Assembly (NCBI GenBank): GCA_030615865.1
Contig: JAUWYK010000031.1
Coordinates: 1-19,859, forward strand
DNA from: Dehalococcoidia bacterium
GTDB taxonomy: Bacteria > Chloroflexota > Dehalococcoidia > Dehalococcoidales > JAUWYK01
Length of the DNA stretch: 19,859 nucleotides
Direction: 5' to 3'
A program made the position numbers and the translations under genes. Below are positions 13,647-19,859 of this stretch, one piece after another. The notes under the pieces are model-generated. The model was given only the letters and a program-made list of their open reading frames with translations, ran no database searches and was not told where the DNA came from. Numbering within the stretch: position 1 is the first letter of the stretch; each line of letters starts with the position of its first letter.

Positions 13647-14528
13647 GTGAGTCCAACACTTATCGTTGATATAGTGATTACCGGCCTAATAATGGCTGGT
13701 CTCTACAGTGTAATGGCTGTAGGTCTTAACCTTCAGATTGGTATTTCACGAGTGCTGAACATGTCCCACGGAGAGTTTATTATGCTTGGCGCTTTCGGCG
13801 CCTATTTGCTATATACACTCCTCGGGATTAACCCTTTTGTTTCTATTCTCATCGTCGCCCCTATCCTATTTGTAATTGGCTTTTTAATTTATATCACTCT
13901 GTTTCAGCGTCTCAGGAAGCGAGCAAAATCGATGGAAATGTTTGAGATAAATTCCCTCCTCGCCTCCTTCGGTGTCCTGTACATCATTGATAATATAGCT
14001 TTACTGGCTTGGGGTTCCGAAATAAGAGCCTACACTTATTTAGCTAATCCTGTTAACCTGTTGGGATCTATATTCGCGGCAAATCGCTTGGTGATTCTGT
14101 TGGTCGCTATAGTCGTAGGCTTGGCCTTGTTTCTATTCCTTTGGCGGGCACGCTGGGGAAAAGCCGGTAGAGCAGTGGCACAGGACCTGACCAGTGCTCA
14201 GCTTACCGGGGTAAACATTGATACGGTTCTTGCCCTTTATTTTGGACTCGGCGTTCTTCTGGCAGGTGTAGCCGGCATACTTATAAGCATGATATATACG
14301 ATTACACCGCTTATGGGTATGTCCTATGCCATAATTGCCATCGTGGTGGTTGTCATAGGTGGATTAGGCAATGTCTTAGGTGGTCTACTAGGAGCTTTGA
14401 TACTGGGCTTTATTGCTTCCATAACGATGCATATAGATATGGCCTTACAGCTATCTGTCTTCTATGCAGTCTTTATGCTTATACTCTTGGTAAGGCCACA
14501 GGGTGTCTTAGGGAAAACGTACGGATAA
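13647..14528 (+). CDS. livH: Branched-chain-type ABC transporter permease (LivH)
   Basis: A 293-residue integral membrane protein with about eight hydrophobic segments, the usual LivH length. The family signature is seen in AGLYSVMAVGLNLQIGISRVLNMSHGEFIMLGAF near the N-terminus, in the cytoplasmic loop AVAQDLTSAQLTGVNIDTV that contacts the ATPase, and in VVIGGLGNVLGGLLGALILGF near the C-terminus. The start is GTG 13647, with a GGAAGGA-type site about 15 bases and AAGAAGG a few bases upstream. The livM start follows 1 base after the stop. It forms the membrane channel with LivM for the compound bound by the upstream lipoprotein. Confidence 0.92.
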   Translation: MSPTLIVDIVITGLIMAGLYSVMAVGLNLQIGISRVLNMSHGEFIMLGAFGAYLLYTLLGINPFVSILIVAPILFVIGFLIYITLFQRLRKRAKSMEMFEINSLLASFGVLYIIDNIALLAWGSEIRAYTYLANPVNLLGSIFAANRLVILLVAIVVGLALFLFLWRARWGKAGRAVAQDLTSAQLTGVNIDTVLALYFGLGVLLAGVAGILISMIYTITPLMGMSYAIIAIVVVVIGGLGNVLGGLLGALILGFIASITMHIDMALQLSVFYAVFMLILLVRPQGVLGKTYG

Positions 14529-14529
14529 G

Positions 14530-15474
14530 ATGCAATTTACTGGCAAAAGAGCGACTTATATCGGGCTGCTTTTCTTAGTATTGGTCGCAGTAGCGGTTAT
14601 ACCCTTCTATACCTCGGCATATATATACATATTCTCAACCACCCTCTTTATGTACGCAGTCCTTGCCGTAAGTTGGAACATTTTCTCTGGTCCCTCCCGT
14701 TACATCTCGCTCGGGTCAGCCGCCTTTTTCGGGGTTGGCATATATACCGCAGCCGTGCTGGGTGATGCCTTCCCCCTACCTATAGTTATCGTCCTTGGCG
14801 GCTTGGTAGCTTTTTTACTTGCCCTTGTTGTCGGACTATCAACCCTCAGGCTAAGGGGCATTTACTTTGCTATATTCACCTTTGGGTTTGGCGAGTTTTT
14901 AAAGCATACCGTGCGGTGGTATGAAATTAATATAACATCAACCCTTAGCCGATGGGTTCCGATGACAGACCCTGTAATCACTTATTACACCATGCTAATC
15001 GTTCTTCTGGCAGCACTACTTACCAGTTACATTATTAAATCGTCTAAATTTGGGTTTGCCTTGCAGAGTATTGGAGAATCGGAGGAAGCTACTCATCACA
15101 TGGGCGTAAATGTAACTGCTGTCAAAATTTTCTTCTTTGCCATTAGCTCTACCTTTATGGGGTTAGCTGGTGCAATCATCGCCGGACGCTGGACATATAT
15201 TAATCCAGCGATTGCCTTTAATCCCGTTATTTCTTTTACGGTGGTTCTAATGGTCCTTGTTGGCGGCATCAGACAAATGTATGGACCTCTTTTAGGTGCT
15301 GCTATTCTTACCATTATCGCAGAGGTGCTATTAACCGAATTTACTTATTACTACTTGGCCCTGTATGGCATTATATTAATAGCTGTTATCTTATTCTTGC
15401 CCTCCGGATTACTAGGATTGTTCGCAAGAAAAGGAGTCAGCAAATCAGGGGGTATTCTCGCCAGATTCAGGTGA
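14530..15474 (+). CDS. livM: Branched-chain-type ABC transporter permease (LivM)
   Basis: A 314-residue membrane protein, start ATG 14530, packed against livH. Hydrophobic segments span most of the length. LivM signatures include LAVSWNIFSGPSRYISLGSAAFFGVGIY (about 44-72), LRLRGIYFAIFTFGFGEF, the EAA-like loop ESEEATHHMGVNVTAVKIFFFAISSTFMGLAGAI, and a C-terminal VLVGGIRQMYGPLLGAAIL. The stop is 43 bp before the livG ATG. It is the second half of the permease heterodimer. The binding loop with two consecutive histidines is unremarkable. Confidence 0.92.
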   Translation: MQFTGKRATYIGLLFLVLVAVAVIPFYTSAYIYIFSTTLFMYAVLAVSWNIFSGPSRYISLGSAAFFGVGIYTAAVLGDAFPLPIVIVLGGLVAFLLALVVGLSTLRLRGIYFAIFTFGFGEFLKHTVRWYEINITSTLSRWVPMTDPVITYYTMLIVLLAALLTSYIIKSSKFGFALQSIGESEEATHHMGVNVTAVKIFFFAISSTFMGLAGAIIAGRWTYINPAIAFNPVISFTVVLMVLVGGIRQMYGPLLGAAILTIIAEVLLTEFTYYYLALYGIILIAVILFLPSGLLGLFARKGVSKSGGILARFR

Positions 15475-15517
15475 AGGTCCGGTAAAAACTTTGGGAAACG
15501 AGTTTCTGGAGGGCAAC

Positions 15518-16237
15518 ATGCCAATACTTGAAGGTGAAGGGGTGACCAAGTATTTTGGAGGATTAGCCGCGGTATCAAATGTTGACTTCCATGTCGACCA
15601 GGGTGAAGTCGTTGGTTTGATTGGCCCAAATGGAGCTGGTAAAACAACCCTTTTTAATTTGATAACCGGTGCTTTCGCCCCTACATCTGGGATGATAAGA
15701 TTCAAGGGTGAAAACATTACTGCCCTGAAGCCATACCAAATCAGTAACCGCGGGATAGGGAGGACATTTCAGCCAGTTAGAGCTTTCTCCACTATGAGCG
15801 CTTTTGACAATGTATTATTGGGGTCATTATTTGGGAGGTCAAGGAATATATCTACCGCCGATGCCAGACAGGAAACAATGAGGTTATTAGAGTTCGTAGG
15901 ACTGGAAGAGAAGCAAATGATTCCCGCCGAAGCCTTGACCATTGGTGACCAAAAGCTTGTTGAGGTAGCTAGAGCGTTGGCTACAAGGCCAGAACTGTTA
16001 TTGCTTGATGAGATGATGGCAGGGCTTAACCCCGCAGAAGTAGCCCAGGCTATGGAGCTGATAAGGAGGATCCGGAATGAAGGGATTACAGTTTTTCTGG
16101 TGGAACATGTTATGGAGGCAGTGATGGGTATATCTCACCGAATTATGGTGCTGCACCACGGTGAGAAGATAGCTGAAGGAATACCTGAGGAGATAGCGAA
16201 GGATAGAACAGTGGTTGAAGTATATCTGGGGGAGTAG
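15518..16237 (+). CDS. livG: Branched-chain-type ABC transporter ATP-binding protein (LivG)
   Basis: A 239-residue ABC ATPase. I chose ATG 15518, with GGAGGG 4 bases upstream, over the TTG at 15491 that would add 9 residues. Walker A is GPNGAGKTT (36-44), the Q-loop is in RTFQPVRAFSTMSAFDNV (82-99), Walker B is LLLLDE with catalytic E165, and the switch histidine is in VFLVEHVM. The signature reads LTIGDQK (140-146) instead of the usual LSYGQQ or LSGGQ; the Gly is kept, but Ser and the last Gln differ. The C-terminal VVEVYLGE matches the LivG end. It energises import with LivF. Confidence 0.92.
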   Translation: MPILEGEGVTKYFGGLAAVSNVDFHVDQGEVVGLIGPNGAGKTTLFNLITGAFAPTSGMIRFKGENITALKPYQISNRGIGRTFQPVRAFSTMSAFDNVLLGSLFGRSRNISTADARQETMRLLEFVGLEEKQMIPAEALTIGDQKLVEVARALATRPELLLLDEMMAGLNPAEVAQAMELIRRIRNEGITVFLVEHVMEAVMGISHRIMVLHHGEKIAEGIPEEIAKDRTVVEVYLGE

Positions 16238-16240
16238 GCT

Positions 16241-16945
16241 ATGCTCAGGATTAGCAATATAGACGTCTTCTACGGGAAGGCCCAAGCCCTGTGGGATGTT
16301 TCCCTGACAGTTGGTGAGGGGGAAATAGTGGCTTTAATTGGGGCTAATGCCGCTGGCAAAACTACGGTGCTTAACACTATCTCTGGTTTGATACATCCAG
16401 CTTCAGGTAGTGTGGAGTTCCTTGGCCATCGAATAGATAGAATGGCACCTCATCGCATCGTTGAATTGGGTATTTCTCAAGTAAGAGAGGGGGGCGGGGG
16501 GTTTCTGGATATGTCAGTGCAGGAGAACCTGGAGATGGGCTCCTATGTTTCCAAACTGTGGAAACAGAAAAAGGAAACACTGGAGTTGGTCTATCAAATC
16601 TTTCCAGTACTAAAAGAAAGGGCAGGGCAATTGGTTAGGACATTAAGTGGTGGTGAGCGGCAAATGTTGGCTATAGGGCGAAGCATAATGTCAAAGCCAA
16701 AAATGTTCCTGCTTGATGAGCTATCATACGGGTTGGCACCCTTAGTGGTAGCGGAAACCTTCAAGGTTATACAGGAGCTGCACAATCAGGGGAGCACCAT
16801 CTTATTAGTTGAGCAAAATGTCCGACGAGCCATGCAAATAGCTGACCGAGCATATGTGTTAAAAAACGGTCAAATCGTCATAGAGGGAGAGAGCAAAGCA
16901 CTCCTGCAGGACGAACACGTAAGAAAAGCATATCTGGGTATCTGA
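16241..16945 (+). CDS. livF: Branched-chain-type ABC transporter ATP-binding protein (LivF)
   Basis: A 234-residue ABC ATPase starting at ATG 16241, 3 bases after livG, with GGGGGAG upstream. Walker A is GANAAGKTT (34-42), the signature is LSGGERQ (135-141), Walker B is MFLLDE with E160 and the D-loop LSYGLAP, and the switch His position is Gln (VEQNV), as is common in LivF. The C-terminus ends in VRKAYLGI, the usual LivF ending. The Q-loop/helical region reads QVREGGGGFLDMSVQENLEMG, with a glycine run coded by two G6 tracts around 16490-16502 where family members have PEGR. The frame is intact across it. Confidence 0.92.
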   Translation: MLRISNIDVFYGKAQALWDVSLTVGEGEIVALIGANAAGKTTVLNTISGLIHPASGSVEFLGHRIDRMAPHRIVELGISQVREGGGGFLDMSVQENLEMGSYVSKLWKQKKETLELVYQIFPVLKERAGQLVRTLSGGERQMLAIGRSIMSKPKMFLLDELSYGLAPLVVAETFKVIQELHNQGSTILLVEQNVRRAMQIADRAYVLKNGQIVIEGESKALLQDEHVRKAYLGI

Positions 16946-16989
16946 GGCAATAGTATTAACAATATACATTATGAAAGGAGGAAGCTCAG

Positions 16990-17742
16990 GTGGGAAGGCT
17001 AGAAGGTAAGGTTGCAATAGTAACTGGTGGTGGGAGAGGTTTGGGTAAGGTTTATTCCCTAAGGATGGCTGAAGAAGGTGCCAAACTGGTCGTATCCGAC
17101 ATTCTTGAAAAGGAGGTGCAACAAACAGCCGAGGAAATCAATGCCAAGGGAGGCTCTGCCTTATCGCTTAGGGTCGATGTCACCTCTGAGGAAGACACCC
17201 GGCGCATGGCTGATGAGGCAGTGCGGGAGTTCGGCCGCATCGATATACTGGTTAACAATGCTGGCTTATACTACGGAATAACGAGGAATCTATTTACTGA
17301 AATCCCAATAGAAGAGTGGGACAGAATGATGGCGATAAATGTGAAGGGTCCTTGGTTATGTTCCAGAGCGGTATTTCCTCAAATGAAGAAGCAAGGGAAG
17401 GGCAAAATAATCAACATCTCCTCTGAGTCGGTCTTCGCTGGCTCAAAGAACTTATCACATTACATCGCCTCTAAAGCTGCAGTTATTGGCCTGACCCGAG
17501 ACTTAGCTGCTGAGTTAGGACAATATGGAATTCGGGTTAATGTATTGGCTCCTGGCTTTACCGATACTGCAGCGAGCAGAACAATAGGAAGTATCGAGAA
17601 GTATGATGTAAGTTGTATTCCTCTCGGGCGTGTGCAACAGCCTGAGGATCTCGTTGGCGCTATCATCTTCTTTGCCAGCGATGAAAGCGACTTCATCACC
17701 GGGGCGACATTGATGGTCGATGGTGGCCGGCAAATGTATTAG
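16990..17742 (+). CDS. Short-chain dehydrogenase/reductase (NAD-dependent type)
   Basis: A 250-residue classical SDR starting at GTG 16990, with AAAGGAGG about 8 bases upstream. The Rossmann motif TGGGRGLG spans residues 12-19. D37 at the end of strand beta-2 (VVSDI) favours NAD(H) over NADP(H). NNAG is at 89-92 and N117 is in INVKG; the catalytic set is S145, Y158 and K162 (YIASK). The C-terminus GATLMVDGG is typical. Classical SDRs oxidise secondary or primary alcohols or reduce ketones. Lying 44 bp after livF and upstream of the second phosphohistidine protein, it probably acts on the imported compound or an intermediate. The substrate cannot be read from the sequence. Confidence 0.9.
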   Translation: MGRLEGKVAIVTGGGRGLGKVYSLRMAEEGAKLVVSDILEKEVQQTAEEINAKGGSALSLRVDVTSEEDTRRMADEAVREFGRIDILVNNAGLYYGITRNLFTEIPIEEWDRMMAINVKGPWLCSRAVFPQMKKQGKGKIINISSESVFAGSKNLSHYIASKAAVIGLTRDLAAELGQYGIRVNVLAPGFTDTAASRTIGSIEKYDVSCIPLGRVQQPEDLVGAIIFFASDESDFITGATLMVDGGRQMY

Positions 17743-17871
17743 TAAAGAAGAGGCAAGAGTCATAAAAGGCAACATGGTACCGGGGTGTCAGGCTGCAGGT
17801 CAAGGAGGAAGAAATATAACAGCCATTGTTAACGGTTATAGTTGGCACTCCCAAAATGGAAAGGAGGCGAA

Positions 17872-19566
17872 ATGGCAGGAAAACTAAAATTATGGGACGC
17901 GGTACCAGGGTATGACTTTGACGAGAAGATTGATGTTCCAGCGATGCATTCGTGGTTTCTCGATGCGACTCATTGTGTACCACCGTGGACACCGCTCTTT
18001 GGCTGGTTCTGGAACAGGTATTGCTGTCACGGATTGAAGTACGCTGCCACCACCCTCAGTATTCCCTCCTGTAAGGGGTGGGAAATGAGATATAAGGATG
18101 GCGGGTGTTACATGGCTTTTCACATAATTAGAGACGAGGATATAGTAAAGAAGCGCGAGATTAAATTCCAGGAGGCGCTAAAGCCGTGGTTTGAGAACTT
18201 CGATGGCCTATGGGACGGCTATAAACAAGAACTACTGGGCATATATGGAAAACTCAAGGCTATAGACCTTGGTCAGGCAACAAATATTGAGCTTTTATAC
18301 CATAACTATGAGCTTATCAATGCCTATCGTCGGATGTGGGAAATACATTTCCTGGGAATGTACGCTAGCTACAGTGCTTGGCTGATGCTTGAGGAATTAT
18401 GCAAGGAACACTTTGGTCTAAACGACCAGAGCCCTGAATTTCTGGCAATGCTGAGGGGCTTTGATAACAAGGTATACCAAGTTGACAAACGATTGTGGGA
18501 ATTTGCACAGCTTGCCGTACAAATGGGCCTGGCTAGTGTTTTTCTAGAGAACCAAGACGAGGATATACTACCTAGGCTGGAGCAAACAAAAACGGGGCAA
18601 CAGTTCGTTAAGGACTTTTATGACTTCTTAGCATTGGAAGGGTGGAGGATGGTCCGCATGAATGACCTTAATGTACCCTACTGGCTAGAGGATCCTACCC
18701 AGCCCATCGGCGTGATTAAGAAGTTTATCACGTGGCGCTGCGATTACATACTTGATAAGATAAGACCAAGCTTAGAGACGGGGAGGAAGAAGGCAGTGGC
18801 ACTGATGTTGCAAAGAGTGCCAGATAAAGACAAGGCACGGTTTGAAACATTGCTAGGACTGGCGCAAAAGGCCAGCCTATATAGCGAAGAGCATGACCTT
18901 TACTGCGAGCTACATGTTCACGCCTTGCTGCGCCGTGGCTATTTGGCAATAGGCAAACGACTTGCTAATGCTGGCACGATCAAACAACCCGATGACATCT
19001 TCTTTCTAAACCCAGATGAAATTGAAAGAGTCATGCTCGTCTCTGAAGCCCACAATCTACGATACATAGTTAATCGGAGGCGTGCCGTGTGGGAAAGAGC
19101 TAGTAAAATGGGAAACCCCCTTGTTTTTACACAACGGAGCGACCTAGAAGAGGCTGTAGCACAAGACATGATCCCGTCAAATGATGTTATTGCCATGAAG
19201 CTTAGCGTAGGTGAAGTACCCCAGGTGAAGCCGGAATTAGGAGCCGATTTCTTTGGGTTACGTGGGGCTCCAGGCGTTGCTGAAGGGCCAGCCCGAGTTA
19301 TAGTACACTATGCGGAACTAGACTCAGTGCAACCAGGCGATATTTTGGTTTGCCCTGGTGCAAATCCAGCTTGGGCTCCAGCATTTGGCGTAATTACCGG
19401 CGTTGTTGCTGATAGCGGTGCCACGCTTAGTCATACCGCCATTATTGCCCGTGAGTATGGGATACCAATGCTGGGCAATATACAGGGAGCCAGCACAAAG
19501 ATTAAAACAGGCCAGAAGATAAGGGTCGACGGAAACGAAGGAGCTCTATATATTCTAGATAAATAG
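17872..19566 (+). CDS. Phosphohistidine-domain PEP-synthase-like protein 2 (paralogue)
   Basis: A 564-residue protein, starting at ATG 17872 with AAAGGAGG 4-5 bases upstream; the open frame from 17842 is longer but lacks a site. It aligns without gaps to the protein at 9240-10934 over its whole length and is about two-thirds identical in the first 100 residues by hand count. The N-terminal LWDAVPGYDF and HSWFLDATHCVPPW (26-39) segments are shared. The mobile domain (455-564) contains GLRGAPGVAEGPARV and TLSHTAIIAREYGIP with predicted phospho-His521; here the canonical Ser520 is kept. It lacks both the ATP-grasp domain and the PEP-binding barrel, so it must be phosphorylated by a separate protein, presumably the one at 8113-9147. 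The helical part differs enough to suggest another acceptor. Confidence 0.85.
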   Translation: MAGKLKLWDAVPGYDFDEKIDVPAMHSWFLDATHCVPPWTPLFGWFWNRYCCHGLKYAATTLSIPSCKGWEMRYKDGGCYMAFHIIRDEDIVKKREIKFQEALKPWFENFDGLWDGYKQELLGIYGKLKAIDLGQATNIELLYHNYELINAYRRMWEIHFLGMYASYSAWLMLEELCKEHFGLNDQSPEFLAMLRGFDNKVYQVDKRLWEFAQLAVQMGLASVFLENQDEDILPRLEQTKTGQQFVKDFYDFLALEGWRMVRMNDLNVPYWLEDPTQPIGVIKKFITWRCDYILDKIRPSLETGRKKAVALMLQRVPDKDKARFETLLGLAQKASLYSEEHDLYCELHVHALLRRGYLAIGKRLANAGTIKQPDDIFFLNPDEIERVMLVSEAHNLRYIVNRRRAVWERASKMGNPLVFTQRSDLEEAVAQDMIPSNDVIAMKLSVGEVPQVKPELGADFFGLRGAPGVAEGPARVIVHYAELDSVQPGDILVCPGANPAWAPAFGVITGVVADSGATLSHTAIIAREYGIPMLGNIQGASTKIKTGQKIRVDGNEGALYILDK

Positions 19567-19716
19567 GTTAAGGTATGATTCACTATGAGTCAATGCAGAC
19601 GGATATGCTGGCTCAATAAGCAGGTGAAGACGTTGTCTAAAGAAAGCTGAATTCATCTAGGCGGGCTCTGCCAGGGGAAACTGAGGTACTAGGGGTTTTT
19701 TTAAATCTTTTCCCCC
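19567..19716. other. Intergenic stretch with no recognised gene
   Basis: The sequence after the second phosphohistidine gene contains no supported ORF. A run of seven T (19695-19701) follows GGGG, but no convincing stem precedes it, so a terminator is not called. The leftward partial gene that follows ends at 19717, so the two genes are convergent here. Confidence 0.4.
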
Positions 19717-19859
19717 TTAGCTTAAATATTTTACCTCCCCCTCCCGTGTGGGTAGCCTCAGCTGTAATCGGGCAAGTGGCATCCCGCCTTCTTTGATTAT
19801 TAACTTCGGCATAACACCCCGCTCTTGTCCAAGAAGTTTGCCCATTGCACGAAAGCTTG
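19717..19859 (-). CDS. Partial leftward ORF (C-terminal end of an unknown protein)
   Basis: A leftward frame enters from the right edge and stops at TAA (19719-19717), giving about 46 residues. The tail reads GKLLGQERGVMPKLIIKEGG and then PLARLQLRLPTREGEVKYLS. I do not recognise it. The frame has no stop from the window edge and sensible amphipathic content, so a real 3' end is possible, but the length is too short to be sure. It would converge with the second phosphohistidine gene. Confidence 0.35.
   Translation of the reverse strand, partial: SFRAMGKLLGQERGVMPKLIIKEGGMPLARLQLRLPTREGEVKYLS

Noticed and set aside
17842..17871. Longer N-terminus for the second phosphohistidine protein
   Set aside because: The ATG at 17872 has a strong AAAGGAGG site and matches the start of the paralogue exactly; the extra 10 residues have no site.
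19691..19720. T-run with flanking GGGG and CCCCC near the right end as a terminator
   Set aside because: The potential stem is only four G-C pairs around a T/A-rich loop of about 15 nt; not convincing.

Overview
The window looks like a piece of an anaerobic bacterial chromosome. It carries an FdhD-type formate dehydrogenase maturation factor, a tungsten/molybdenum aldehyde:ferredoxin oxidoreductase-family enzyme with a small two-cluster ferredoxin, and an HdrD-like iron-sulfur protein. GC content appears moderate (not measured). The branched-chain-type lipoprotein binding protein with a Pro/Glu-rich linker after its lipobox, and the PEP-synthase-derived proteins, would fit Chloroflexota (Dehalococcoidia-like) or another sediment anaerobe. 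The lineage is inference only. No tRNA, rRNA or CRISPR array was seen.

Region 1 (1 to about 5.25 kb) holds small redox and accessory genes. A leftward cluster reads a 51-aa cysteine protein, fdhD, cutA and the start of an unknown gene, with an EthD-like fragment upstream of it. A rightward series follows: a DUF169 protein, a small dimeric alpha/beta-barrel protein and an HdrD-like protein with two [4Fe-4S] motifs and two CCG domains. The series ends at a decayed transposase C-terminus (4661-4846) and a small leftward hypothetical gene.

Region 2 (about 5.3 to 19.6 kb) looks like one catabolic module. A CRP-type operator and -10 box lie far upstream of the AOR-family gene, leaving a leader of about 535 nt with a structured segment and a 37-codon ORF. 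The AOR gene is translationally coupled to a ferredoxin and followed by an ATP-grasp protein equal to the N-terminal third of PEP synthase. Facing it is a 564-aa protein that carries the swivelling phosphohistidine domain of PEP synthase but lacks the PEP/pyruvate-binding barrel. Divergent from that gene, across two near-consensus sigma-70 promoters, is a Crp/Fnr-family regulator. Then come a complete Liv-type ABC importer (binding lipoprotein, two permeases, two ATPases), an SDR dehydrogenase, and a second 564-aa phosphohistidine protein that aligns to the first without gaps.

The ATP-grasp and phosphohistidine pair has the architecture of phenylphosphate synthase (proteins 2 and 1 of Thauera aromatica), in which ATP phosphorylates a histidine that then phosphorylates phenol. 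The module therefore plausibly imports an aromatic or other small organic compound, activates it by phosphorylation, and oxidises alcohol or aldehyde intermediates with the SDR and the AOR. The substrate is not known from sequence. Two closely matching CRP-type promoters, before the AOR gene and before the importer, suggest that the local regulator controls both transcripts.
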